A model generated the notes under the pieces. The model saw only the letters and a list, made by a program, of their open reading frames with translations, searched no databases and was not told the origin of the DNA. Position numbers and translations under genes: made by a program. Below are positions 23,374 through 35,465 of a stretch of DNA of 64,000 nt, one piece after another. Source of the stretch: Paramarasmius palmivorus (lineage: Eukaryota; Basidiomycota; Agaricomycetes; Agaricales; Marasmiaceae); assembly GCA_037176845.1 (NCBI GenBank), contig JAYKXP010000002.1, positions 1,214,501-1,278,500 of the forward strand, written 5' to 3'. Every line of letters begins with the position of its first letter. Position 1 is the first letter of the stretch.

Positions 23374-25288
23374 TTATACGCGGAAAGGTCTCCCAACCTG
23401 GGGAAGTGACGCTTTGTTCTTCTTGATGATACGAAGGGGAGCTACTGGCTTGAAACGTGAAGATGGACTAGTTTTGGGAGCTAGAGGCGAACTGTCTGAT
23501 CGTGCCCGAGATGGTGGTGGCGATGTCAATTTCAGCGCAGATCTTGGTTTCTTGTGAGTAGACGATCCAGGGGGAGGTAAGGCCTTTGGAGGCGAAGTGA
23601 TTGAAAGACGTCGAGAAAGTGACCTTAGGACAGGAATGGATGTCCTGGGAGATGTGGGAACTGCATCTGAAGCTTCGCATGCGTTCTCTTTTGTCGAAGA
23701 ATGAACGCCCGGTTTGCAGTGTTCTGATCTGTCCACTTCGACCGCCACAACTACTTCGTTATTGGGCTGGCTTGCCGACGAGGCATTTGTGCTGATAGTC
23801 GAAGTCTTGCCATCACGGCCTGGCTCCATCCCATCGTCGCTGGTCGGTGCTTCTTCACTGATGGCATTGAGAGAGCTGAAATTACTGCTCGGGAACGAGC
23901 TGCAGATCCGCTCGAAAGAGTGAAGGGCTTGCTCAGCCTGAAGGAGACTGACTTGAGGACTTGTGGCAGCTTGAGATCCAGAGGTGGCACCGGGCACATT
24001 GTCCAGCTGCTCTATCCCAGAGTAGGGTCTGGCGTTTGACAAATGTCGTGAAAACTGAGATGTATCCCAACATGAATATCCCTGAAAGCCAAAAAAGGCA
24101 CCAAACTGTACCCACCGAAGTCGATATGTTATCCTGTAGCGTTTCTTAGCCGGATGCTAGGTAAAACAAAGCCAAAAAAACATACCTGTATTGGCAAAGA
24201 ATGTGCAATATTGGTCGGTTCCTGATGATAGGTAATATCGCGTCGAAGGTGTTTTGACGAAGAACTAGGAAATAGACTGCTGTGGAATGAGCTGCTCGAA
24301 GCTGCTCCCGAAACGTCTGACTAGCAAGAGGTGCCAAATTCGCCCCTGATTCCGCAGAGGGTAGAAGATACGGCAATGCAGTCGACATCCTTGCCCGTGC
24401 CGTAGAGCCACCATCAACCCAAATCCCGCTCTTCCTCTCTGATCGTAGCCTCTCCATTGCCTGCTGACGTTCCGGACTTAGCGGTTCCTTGATCTGGGAC
24501 AGTGTCGACGCCGATGGTGTAACTAGGTCCACAGAACCGTCGTTCCGCTGGGCCGAGCGTTTCCAAAACTTGGCGACCTTGTTCACTGAGCGAAGTTCCT
24601 TCCTTGCTTCCAGGGTAATATTGATGGCAGAGACATAGTTCTCCGGAGCGAGAGGGCCAACGACAGCAGAAAGAATGGTTGTCCATGCATTGGACTCATC
24701 CTCAGAGGCCTTTAGTATAGCATCGATAATCGCCTCCTCCGACATCTCCGAATCGACAGTATTGGCCAGACCAAGCTCCTCCAATGCCTTTGCAAAAGCA
24801 TCGCGATGTCTTTTGACGTGTTCGTACGCTTCCGTTCGGGTCCTTTCGCTAGGAGTGTTTTGTCGAGACGTGCTGGAGCTATGGTCCCGCTCCTTCCGAA
24901 TTTTGTCCTGCAAGTGCTCGACAACTCTCTCTAGCTCGTTCCTTTCCTCTTCCAACACAGAGAGACGCTCTTTAAGGGTTCCAAACCGTAGAGCGACACC
25001 AGTGGGCGTCTGTTTAGCTGATGTCGGCGAGGAAACGTGAACCGGCGATGGTGATGAGACAGAAATGGATGGGTTCAAGACCTGAGCTGGAGATGGAATG
25101 AATGCCAAAGGAGATAAGGCTGGGGGATGTGGTAGAAGATCAGGCTGAACTTGTGCCTCAATAGTCGTGGGTATCGCGCTCGCAGAATTGGAACTAGCCA
25201 AATCGCCTTGAGCATTTGAAAAATGCATAAAAGTATCGGATTTCGCACGTCGATGGGGAAGCCATTTCTTCAGAATTGAGAACCGCAT
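23374..25288 (-). CDS. Coiled-coil protein of unknown function
   Basis: Not recognised. On the minus strand the exons are 25288-24186, 24133-24112 (a 22-nt exon) and 24081-23374. The joins give a continuous frame through QYR|ITYRLRW|GYSCWDTSQFSRHLSN. The N-terminus is basic (MRFSILKKWLPHRRAKSD), then Ser/Pro-rich. A coiled coil follows near LKERLSVLEEERNELERVV, then a helical region (EAYEHVKRHRDAFAKALEEL). The C-terminal third is low-complexity Ser/Pro/Lys-rich and ends GRPFRV. An in-frame upstream start at 25357 is possible. The basic, serine-rich tail suggests a phosphorylated cytoskeletal or nuclear protein, but this is only a guess. Confidence 0.65.
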
Positions 25289-28200
25289 TCTAGAGCCCGG
25301 ATACTGGAGAACATGGAGGTAACAAACAAAGGATGTAGCTGGCCTTACATAACTCATAATGCTCTTTTGCTTTCACTCACCATGATCGACCTCAAAGGTT
25401 ACAATAAAGAGACCGGAAGATACAATCTATGGGCTCCAGCGAAGAATAGACCCAGTAATTCGCCGAGGATGTCGAACCGTGGGTCAAAGACTCAGTCGGT
25501 GTCTGTCGCCGACGACAGACAACGACGCATCCACCCTGGAGATCGACGATTCGAAAAGTCTCGCACCATCTCAGGCCTCGCTCAAAAGGAGAAGAGACTT
25601 TTACACGAGCTTATTTTGTCGGATCAGAGGGATTGTATTTACGGATCTACCAAGATTACTCAGTGTCCACTGTCCAGCCTGGACGCTATTGGGCCCACTG
25701 ACAACAAAAAGCAACGTACCAGAATCTGCAAGAGGAAATCGTATGCCCTGGCTCGTATTGCTCGCAGAAAAGCTAACGGAAACCAGGAAGCACAAGTTCC
25801 ACGCCCACAGCTGGCGAATCTTGGTCTCCGTGAGTTTCGTTGTCCAATAATGACCGCTAGCTCAATATGACATACATATGTATGGTCTGATAACCCTGGG
25901 CATTGACCTCCAGGATGTCATTTCACTATCTCAGAGACTCTCAAGACGGATAGCAATCAATCCCGACGGAGAAAGACCACTTGCATGTCAGTGCCTTTTC
26001 GGTTATTTGTCGGCCACCATTGGCAGACACCCAACTTTATTGTGAGACTTTTTTCCATTACTTTTAATCCGACATTCCTGATCAACTCGATTGGCGTCTC
26101 GTTGTGCTGTACTTATGGTTAACTCCCCCACAACGCTCCGTTAATGATCTTGGATCCTGGAAAGTCGCAAAACGAAACAACCTTCGCAGGTCGCCACCGT
26201 TCAGTCAATCCGACTGGATACCCTACACAATTGACGAATACCTCCGGATGCAGAGGAAATGGGAAGGAGGCATAGGCGATCCTGTTACGTTCAGCATTGT
26301 GCCAATAGGGACAAAATCGACTACCCTTCTACTTTCGCGATGTTTTGCTGTTTCGCGTCCAAGATTCAGGCTATCGGTGATACGAAGCAGCTCGAGCCTT
26401 CCCAACAACGCAACCTTGCTCTGTATAAGGATCATTTGGCTCAGCCGGTTGACCTCATATATTATACAACACCTAGCCGTACCCTTGAACTCTACGTTGA
26501 AGTGGACGGTGCCGTTCAACTGTTGAGGACCGCGTCAAGGGCCAGTTCCCACCGCCATCACAAAAGTGGCAACCACACACCCACAGCTTTCAGCTCTTTG
26601 AATTCAGGCACTCGCTTCATTACTTGATCAAGACTCGCATGCCAGCTTCTTCCACCGCAACAGATCGGACTCAGTGCTCAATGGCAGACCAAGTGACGAC
26701 GACGACGTGGAAAGGGCTGCCATTTCTTGCCTTGGAAAACATGCTCCGAATGCCGCCACCGAGCCCGAACCCCGAATCTGCTCATGGCAGTGTCAATGGC
26801 TGACACAATGGCATAAGCAGCCCAGCGCCCAGTGACATCGAACACCCTGCTGAAGCGCCTGATACCAATGTCGACGACCTGGATTACACCCCGGCCGCAC
26901 GGGCTGCTGTAGGAAGACAGACTGTCAACGCGATGAATCGCACCCAGACCCTGGAAAGGTTATTTTTCGGGCCTCTGGGTCGGGTTGTAGGCCATCCAAG
27001 CTATCAGAGGCCGCCAAAATATATTTGCGAGAATCTGATCATGATGGTGAGAGTGGCGACGAGAGTTCTGACGAGCCCATGTCTCACTGATCTTGATGAG
27101 ATGAGGTTCACAGCCGTTACGGGTTTGGGTGACAACCTGGGCTCGTCGAATGGACCGCCGTGTTACTTTTTTTGGACGAGCACATTAGCTGTTATACTGA
27201 CTACACATTTGATACTATTTGTTACCTTACGTTCCCTACTGCATAGTTATAGCTACACACCGCCGCTAGTTATAGGTACAACGACCCCCACAGAATATGT
27301 ACACTTTTGCCCATACACATGTCTATCTTGTTACTCAAGACAGATCGGGCGAGAAGGGAGTTCGTGTACTTGTGGACTAGGGAGATCAATATCCTGGTCG
27401 GAAAGTAAGCAATGTGGTATGACAGGAACGTTTTGAAACCTACTCGAACGGATCGAACTTCCATGCAGCCATAAGCAGTCGAGAAGTACTAGCGGTACAG
27501 GCCAGCGGGAACGTCTGATTGCCGTCTTGAATTGCTGTGAAGCTTCCTATAGAAAGTAGTCATGAGCTCGGTTTCATGACCCGCGGAGAAATTGCTGTAC
27601 TTACCACCTGCCAGATATGATATCGTACATGCACTCTGCCTCAAGGGTTACTCTGTAGAATGTGACACCTAAGGAGAGGGGAAGTCCATGGACTGTTCGC
27701 CAATGATAGCGGTCGACGTGACCTTGTTAGCACGCTATTCCAGTCCAGTAGTCAGCGATCAATCCGTGGTTGCACTCTACATATAATTTTGAACGCACGC
27801 TAGCATGCTTTCCAGACTGTCTTAAATCGAACATCTGGCCCCCCACCTTGGGGAGGATGACAATGCGAATGGGCAAGCGCTTGCAATTGAATAGCATTAT
27901 TGCCGCACGGGTCGATTGGCGATAAATCTTGTAGCCCAAAGATGTAGGAACGGTCAGGATTGGCGGAGTTTTCTGGAGAGATATGGCAAGGGGTGGTGCT
28001 CGTTGAGATAGGCATTAAACATGCATTTGAGCTGAGTCGAACGATGGGTGAATCCCTCTCGAGGGTTGAGTTTGGGTTGATTCCATATTCCGCACACCTG
28101 CGGTTATCAGCTAGTGTGAATTGTCATGCTCCATCACGGTGTGCAGCGATGTCCTCAGAAAGCGAATGTTCGGATGGCAGCTCCTAACGACAGAAAAAAA

Positions 28201-28481
28201 GCTGTTAGACAAATAAGGCGAATGAATTCGATTTGATCACCTACGGAAGATTTAAAGGAATTGATGGTTCCGCTGAGAAAAAAATACGGCAGCCTTGAGT
28301 ATCTTGATAGTCGGTGCTTGAATGTTCAGGCTGACAAAACGGTTCGAATAGGAAAGGCAGCGACAGCGCAATTGAACGGGTAACGGAGTAAACTGGTGAT
28401 ACAGTACGCCGTGTCCTACCGGACGACGGTTGCTTGCTTTGATCTACTACAAGTACAAAGACGTGAATGTCTAGTGTTAGC
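25289..28481. other. Gene-poor region with decayed open frames
   Basis: About 3.2 kb without a recognisable gene. Several open stretches on the plus strand (25385-25870, 26104-26630, 26640-27434) have no recognisable domain. The frame from about 26640 to 27434 is open except for one TGA near 26801 and reads as a hydrophilic Asp/Pro/Ser-rich polypeptide. It could be a gene remnant or an unrecognised gene with introns. No terminal repeats, reverse transcriptase or transposase motif was seen. Confidence 0.4.
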
Positions 28482-31400
28482 TCAACCATCATTCAGCAGC
28501 CATGACATCCCTAATCTGTTCTGAGAAACGTCGACCGGTGATGGAGGTTGAATGGGTGGGGTATGACTGTTCTGTAATGGTATATTGCTACCGGTCACAC
28601 CGGATCCTGGAACAGGGGCCATCGCGGTTTGCACCGTCAATGCAGGTTGCCCAGATGGGTGGTGACCCTGCCATTCCAATAGACCGCTAGATTTGAGAGA
28701 CGGAAGCGAGGTTTGTAATTGAGTACTTGAGGTTTGTGAGGGCTGTGGCTGAGTGTGCCTTTCTAGTGTCGCACTGGAACCATTATCGGAATTATGCTTC
28801 AGGGTGGAAGCAGGTCCGACTTCCATACTACCTCTGTCTAGGCCGTAATGGTGGATGCCATTCGAAAGTTCCATATTTGAAAAGGATCTGTGAATGCCAC
28901 CAGTACCGAAGCTCGAGCCGATGATGTGATTGATGCCTGGTGCAAAGGATTTGTATCCGACGTTAGTGGGTTCGGGCGATATATTTTGGGCCTGGTAAGG
29001 TGGTATGGATCCCATTGAGTTCGCCGTGACACCCGACGTATCACTCGTTGGCAATTTTTCATTTGCGGCCTCGGCCAGTTCCGAGCTTCTGGGTGGCACC
29101 ATGCCCCACCGCAAACCGGTGACCTCGGTCATCTTTGCACCAGTGAAGTCTGCGTATTCCTCGACCCATTGTGCTAGTTGTTGATCGTCACGATTCAAGT
29201 ACTTGATCATAGGCCAAATGACCACACCCACTAAGAAACCAATTTAACATGCGGATCTCCAAGAAAACAGGAAAATGGTCTTACACATCATACTGCTCCT
29301 TCTTCGCGGCCCTACCAGGTCAAGGACGACATGTAGCCTGTCAACAGCCCATCCCAAATCATCACCTGTGCGGGAGGATGGCAGGTCTCCATGAGTGACA
29401 TCGTTATCAAAGATCGGATGAGTCCGTCCACCGTCGATTCCCCACGCTTCTTTCAAATCCACTTGTACTCCTCGGAAAGCTACAGCGAGAGCCAGAGCAG
29501 AGCTCGCCCATAGCGCATGTATACACGCAAAACACCAAGCACTGGTGTTGCTTGCTGTTTCAAACATTGACCTGTGTACGTTCAGATTGGTTTCCGTGAA
29601 ATGTAGTTGTGGAGGCAAGTAGGAAGACCATTCGTCGAGGATTTTTGTACACTCTCCAAGGGCCTGGAGGGTGTCTGTCCGTTTTTTGCTGTTCAACTGA
29701 AAAGCGAGAGGAGGAAGCACGTCCGTTTGGCCGTAGGAGATTTCGCTGATAGATGTCGAAGGAGTATTGGGGGCAGGAGTCTGAGAAGATTCGCTCGGGG
29801 TCAATAACGAGCTACGTCCTGTGGACGCAGTAGGTCGCAAGGCACTGTGTGAACTGAGCGCAAAGCCCGGCGTGTTCTGCATTGTGAGCAGAGGATCGAT
29901 TTGCACGTTCTGATCGGGGCTTGACTGAGGTGTTAGCGCCACCAATTCTGCGAGTGCCGCTTCAATCCTTTGATGGATTGTCATGACACGCAACACATGT
30001 CCCAGCTCTGAGGCATACGGCTCACGCGGTGGTGGGAGATAAAGATATTCTAAGACGCCACGGGTTAATTAGACAGGTGCAGGGCTTACACGTTACACGC
30101 ACCCGGCAGACTTTCGTGAATCGCACCCAGTTCAAAACTCGTCTCATCTGCAGGCAGTCGAAGCCTAAGTTCGTGCTCCCGATAACCCATTATACCACTG
30201 TGTAGATTGAGCACAGTCGAGCAATTTTGCGCCTTGATTGGAGGAATACTTGGCGCAGGCTGTCTGGGTGTTGAAGCAGGGCCAGGAAAATTAAAGGAGC
30301 TGGGCCCAGACCCGTACCCTCGTCCGCTTCCGCCGAGTCTGATGCTATCCCAGCGATAATAAATTCCCCGCATTATATCAATTATATAAATGATCCAGAA
30401 GATACGGCTGCCGACATACCAAGAGTCAGTGATAACTCCAATTTTGAAGTTAAGGGTACGCACCGAACACATTCCCGTTCAATGCTCTCGGCTATATGTG
30501 TCTGCGAAGGTACGGGTGTTAATTGAGGATGGTCGGCTTTATGTATCCCAAGGGTCTGAAGGACATGCAGAGTGAGATCTACACAGTACATCACATAATT
30601 TAGGGCATGTTCAGGAACTGCGTCAGGCAACGAACCTCTGTAACGTTCCCCGCGGTCCCATTTCACTTGATCTCTGGCTGGTTCCAGGGATGCGGATTTA
30701 CCCCTCTCAGGTTGCACGTCGGCCGCAAGGATTTCATAAATGGTCAAAATGAGGAGTGCTTGAGCTGTATAGAGACTAGACGGTACAGTAAGTCTGCCGA
30801 CTGTGAAGCTCCATCAGCATGAAATAAAAACAGAGGTCAATCAGACCTTACCAGCATCCTGATCCTCAAACATGAGTCGTTCAGCTTCATCCGCGAATTG
30901 TCTTCCAGAATGACGGCCTGGCATGACACGGAGGGAAGGTTGTTTAGAATACCGGGCTGCTAAAGCACATATAGACTAGCGGTGTATCACGATCGGCCCT
31001 GGGTACTAGTTGAAGATACGGAAACCTACGAATAACAAGTATGGCGGAACTTGGTTCAACGCCAAAGCATTGGTAAAAGACGGTTTGTGTATAGCAGCAA
31101 TTGCTGGATGGCAGTGGGTGAAAAAGACTATGAACTTGATCAGAGGTAAGGATATAGCTCTTGGGGCGAGCACGTACGATTGGTCAATTCTCGAGTCATG
31201 GCAGGATTGAGTTCCATTGGTGGACGCTTGCGTTGTTCAGTGACGTGTGGCGAAGCATTGTTTTCTGTACTTTCTGGGCGTGGTCGTTTTGGAGCAGAGG
31301 GATAATATGGCTGTTGTTGTTGGTGTTGGGGATGGGTTGGTTGCTCGGCTCTGCAGTGGGTTATTATCCATAGAACGGTGCGTGTTTCGCGAAAACGTAC

Positions 31401-31585
31401 ATTGACCTCGGTGCAGGTACTGGCCGACCATTATTGTCGGTGTATGTACATGCCTTTGATGCAAAAAAGCAATTAGAACACGGTGAAACACCATCACAAC
31501 GCCGCTTTGATTTGTGACATGCATCACAAGCTTTCGCGAGCCTTTTCCGCTTGGGGCGACCATCGCTGCTTCCTCCCGTAGACAT
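28482..31585 (-). CDS. Zn(II)2Cys6 fungal transcription factor
   Basis: Fungal-type transcription regulator. Minus-strand exons are 31585-31401, 31350-31178, 31127-31030, 30975-30852, 30764-30636, 30578-30464, 30407-30103, 30049-29294 and 29230-28482. The DNA-binding cluster lies near the N-terminus: CDACHKSKRRC followed by CSNCFFASKAC. A Gln-rich linker leads to the fungal-specific transcription factor domain (LTNLFFTHCHPAIAAIHKP, then CALAARYSKQPSLRVMPGR and ESIERECVRRIFWIIYIID). A Ser/Thr/Pro-rich segment, a helical part (GVVIWPMIKYLNRDDQQL) and a disordered C-terminus end the protein. All nine exons join in frame, so the model is good. Overall length is about 870 residues. The regulated pathway cannot be told; no metabolic cluster surrounds it. 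Confidence 0.88.
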
Positions 31586-32474
31586 AGTGAATTAGGGATG
31601 CTTCTGTTTCGAATGAAATTTTGGTCAGAAAGAATCTTAACTTGATACTAGCTATAGACGTACCCACGAGGAACTGGTCACGACGTGATCTGATCTGGTA
31701 TGAACGCTGGCACCAGATTCTACCAAGAGTAGAGGCCAGTGAAAGCTATATCAAGCTATGCCTTCTCCAGGCCCTGAGTCCCTCCTCTGCAGGTCTTTCC
31801 CGAGTTGGTTCTCCTTGATGCGGTAATTGCAAGGTGAGTGACCTCCGCCGTGTTTGAAAGACTGGGATACTGGGGGATAATGACCTCGATGAATTTTCTG
31901 TATCCGCGAGGTGTAGCCCAGTAATTGAGAAATTTTGAAGGGTGAGGGCAGGCTCTATGGCAAGGGAGAAGAAGAAGCGAAGTCCCGTTTGGTTCACACT
32001 GAAGTCAAGGTTTTCTGAATTCAGCCACGTGCCCAATCCCGGCGGCCAACAAAATAGATAAATAGATCGACAAATAGATAGATAGATCTTACACAGCCCG
32101 GCGGGAGTCTGTTACTACCGAGAAATCGGAGAACCCCGCGAACCCTTGGAGATTCTAGCCTCTCGACGCATTAAATAGTGCATTGATGAAATTCTTATTC
32201 GTATGTTCGCAACTATATACAGAAGAAGGATGCAGATAGATAGTACATGTACATTCTATCCTTTACAATACCTGGGCGGAAGGCAAAGCGGAATATCTTC
32301 TATTTAACCCCGGTGCCATACAAGGCTTTCCGAACCGACCGAACCGACGGCTACTCACAGGACCAAAGAGCTGTGTTCTTCTCTTCCCAGGCGAATTCCA
32401 TTTCCAACATATACATCAAAGACAGAACGAGCGGCCGATAAAAAGAGTGAGCGGTAAAATAGCCTCCATTGATT
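31586..32474. other. Intergenic region with microsatellite
   Basis: About 0.9 kb upstream of the Zn2Cys6 gene and downstream of the DUF6533-like gene. It contains a tetranucleotide-like A/G/T microsatellite at about 32055-32090. Short open frames have no recognisable content. Confidence 0.5.
32055..32090. repeat. AGAT/AAAT-type microsatellite
   Basis: Imperfect run of ATAG/ATAA units (AATAGATAAATAGATC, then AAATAGATAGATAGATC), a simple sequence repeat in intergenic DNA. Confidence 0.7.
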
Positions 32475-34012
32475 TTACACCTTCGTATTTGACATAGTTT
32501 CGCCGTCGCGTTCTACATCCACCTACCAGAGTTAAGACAAATTTCAGCCTGGGACCTAATCACCAAAGGAAGGCACAAACCTGAACTTTCACACCGCTAT
32601 ATGTGCCATCATCGCTATACGGCCCGAATTTATTCAATGGAATGTTGATGCCCCCGGACTGTGTGGGCCGACTGGCTGGCGGACTAAAAGCGTGAGCTGT
32701 CCCGGAAGGTGTAGAATAGTTGGTGGTGTCTCGGTTATCCGAAGACCTCAAATTGAGGACTAGGCGACAGCACAACACTTGGGATAAAACCAATGCAAGG
32801 AAACCTTGAGAACACATCAGACATAAAAATTGCCTACGAGCCTACGAGCCGAGGACTACCTACAGTTGATGTTTTGGATGTTGGCATTTGGCTGGAACAT
32901 GAACACAGCCTAAGAAGGAATGTTTAAGTCGTGCCGACTCATAGGACGCCTGCGGGAATGACTTACATTCAGAATATTGATGAATGCGACGGCCTATATG
33001 TCATTCATTCTTTATAAGTTGTAAGTTCAGCCGAGAGAAATACTAGAAACTGACCAAGAAGTACAATAAACCTTCTTTGAGAAAGACCCTTACTAGCTGA
33101 CTCTTCGACTTTAATGTGAATGCCTGAGGATACGATCAATAACCGGGTTTGCATGTAATTGTGACCTTCCAACCTTGTAGAGTGTCATAATGGTGCATAT
33201 CAGATCAAACAGAACTGGTGCCATCCAGAATCCTGATACAACATGTTTTCCTGGAGCGTCAGACGCTGTGCAAGGCCCTAACGGAATCAATGGTCAAGAT
33301 ATCAGACTTGCGAAAGAACAAGGCAAGCGCTTTAACCTTTATCACCGATTAAAAGTGGCGTGCGATGGACAGCCGCAATGGACACATAGAGGAGGAAGGC
33401 CGTCTCTCCCAACAGCATCACTGATAGGAATATGGCGATCGACAACTTCTTCCCCAAGAAAGCGTACGTCCGAACCGCTAGGATCATCTCTTTGCAATGG
33501 CGGGGTAAGTGTCACTATTTCTCTGAATTCAATTTTGCCGCTCACCTGAACCAAGAGTCACCCACATGCAAGACGCTGCGATGATATAATGCAATTTTTC
33601 GCATTGACTGTTTGTATAGTTCCCCGTGAACAGGCTGAGATTCACCGCGAAACAGATCAAGCCGTAATAGCGCGTCCAGAGATAGAGGACCTTAACTAAA
33701 CTCCATTCACGCTTCCATATCCGATGCCACTCCACTAGACAGTACAAGTCAGACAGAGATTTCTTGAACGATATCAAAACACTCACTCTTCAGACAGACG
33801 AGCCAGTCCCACACTGCGAGAGTCACCTAAGCAATAGTACGTTGTAAGCCCGGACATTTAAAACTGACACCAGATGGCGACCTACCATCGATGAGGTGTA
33901 GACCTGCAGAACATGTATCAACCCAAGACCAGTAGCAATCAGCTCCGTCGTTGCAGGGTCCGGCCCCAAGGGATTGCGCGGCGGCTAGATTTGCGGCGGG
34001 TATCCCAGACAT
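32475..34012 (-). CDS. DUF6533-like seven-helix membrane protein
   Basis: Multi-pass membrane protein of a family expanded in agaricomycetes; function unknown. Ten minus-strand exons: 34012-33886, 33826-33787, 33734-33546, 33489-33337, 33277-33174, 33096-33055, 32993-32967, 32909-32874, 32833-32581 and 32522-32475. After an N-terminal helix (ELIATGLGLIHVLQV) comes the family-like block VWDWLVCLKMEWHRIWKREW, then helices at GLICFAVNLSLF, IAIFLSVMLLGETAFLLYV, FWMAPVLFDLICTIMTLY and FLALVLSQVLCCRLVLNLR. It ends DVERDGETMSNTKV. The intron 32834-32873 is only 40 nt. One extra base in the CCCC at 33964-33967 (plus strand) shifts the first exon between SLG and PATTELIATG. Family assignment is from pattern memory and should be searched. 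Confidence 0.75.
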
Positions 34013-34570
34013 GGCGATGGATTCGACGGGTGGGGGAGAAAAGGGAAAATCTTATGAGCACCTATTCGGGTCGAGGCAGATATGGGTATAAGTAGTCGCG
34101 TAAAACGAGATCTCTCAAAATTCAGGGTTATTTTGGTGATCTCAGGTATGTAGCTCCGTGGGCGAGCATTCTCTTGCCGACCTGAATTTCTTGGGTGATG
34201 ATGTTATTGTATCCCCGGAAGGCGAACATGGCTAGTTCCTCAGAGTCACCAGCCCATGGTATCCGGTATTTCCAGGGGTGCTTCATAGTAATCAGCGTAT
34301 AATGGTGTCGGTCAGGAAGACAGAGACAGCTAGACTGTTTGATACGATAGTTAGTAACAGATCGGAGGTGCAAGAGGTACATACTATTACTCGAAATTAT
34401 TGTGAGCAAGGGCTCGGATCAGAAACTTCTTCATTGTTCGAGAGCCTCGGAAACCATGAGCGAGCATGCTCAAGCGGTATCGCAGCACATGATTTCCAAG
34501 TCGACCGACTTTGTGTAACCTTCTGGGGTGCGACAGAGGCTTGTTGATACTACTGTGATGCGTTTATCCC

Positions 34571-34688
34571 CAGGCTCCTTCCCACCCGTCCTAATGAAGT
34601 ATCTGCAGCAACCAATCAGATCACGACATAACTCAGGCAGATACTTCATAGGACGGCTGGCACAACATAACCGGACCGGCCTTCCGCA
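34571..34688 (+). repeat. Palindromic MITE-like element, copy A
   Basis: Begins CAGGCTCCTTCCCACCCGTC and ends near CCGGACCGGCCTTCCGC. Inside, GTCCTAATGAAGTAT (34588-34602) and ATACTTCATAGGAC (34641-34654) form an imperfect inverted repeat with one bulged base. It matches copy B at 35347-35465 in reverse complement. A small foldback (MITE-like) element is the simplest reading; no target-site duplication was identified. Confidence 0.7.
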
Positions 34689-35346
34689 ACGACTCAAACT
34701 CGGTCGAACCATTCGGCCAAACAATTCTTAGTTCCCTTTTAGGAGTTTGTGCCCACTTGCCGCAGACGGCCTGCGATGGCAGGGTGTCTCTTAAGTTGTC
34801 TTTGAGTCTGAGTGTATATAAAAACAAGCAGTTTAATACAAGCAACTACTTGAGAAGAGATTTAGTGGCTCGATGGATGCAGTGGGTGGTAGCCAGCAAT
34901 TTGAACATACTAGAGTGCTATTGACACAATCCTTCCTTGGATTCGTTGAGGCGGCGTCGTGAAATTTTCCCTGATGCGGGCCTGTTCTGTTAAGTTGTCT
35001 AGTGTGCTAGTTATCATTCTAATCATGTTATTCATTGTCAAACTGTAGACACAGTGGTGTCGTCACAATGAAACCTTTCAGTCTACCTACGGCTTTCAAC
35101 TCAAATTCAAAATGTTACATGGTAGTGGCTTATTGAATAACACAAACTCTACGCACTGAGCTCTGTTCTGACCCTTCAAGATGCTATGTGAGCCAATTTA
35201 TATAGATTTATATTTCGTGGGATGTCAGAATATAGTGGGGGACTCAGTGAATGTAATTTGAGTCTCTCGAAGCATCGTTGTACACTGTGTCGTTGCCGAC
35301 GTGCCGTTGATGAACTAGCAAAACTAACGTTACAGACCAGCTTGTC

Positions 35347-35465
35347 GCGGAAAGGCCGGTCCGGTTATGTTGTGCCAGCCGTCCTATGAAGTATCACCCC
35401 GAGTTAGGTCGTGTTCTGATTGGCTGACCATGATACTTCATTAGGACGGGTGGGAAGGAGCCTGG
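35347..35465 (-). repeat. Palindromic MITE-like element, copy B (inverted)
   Basis: Reverse complement of copy A with a few mismatches. It begins (plus strand) GCGGAAAGGCCGGTCCGG and ends GGGTGGGAAGGAGCCTGG. It has the same internal inverted arms (GTCCTATGAAGTATC and GATACTTCATTAGGAC). Together with copy A it brackets about 660 bp of non-coding DNA, so the pair could also be the terminal inverted repeats of one larger non-autonomous element. Confidence 0.7.

Noticed and set aside
31746..32036. Minus-strand ORF of 96 codons upstream of the Zn2Cys6 gene
   Set aside because: No conserved motif; it lies in the likely promoter region of the Zn2Cys6 gene.
34571..35465. Autonomous DNA transposon bounded by the inverted elements
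   Set aside because: The ~660 bp between them hold no transposase-like frame, so only a non-autonomous or MITE origin is supported.
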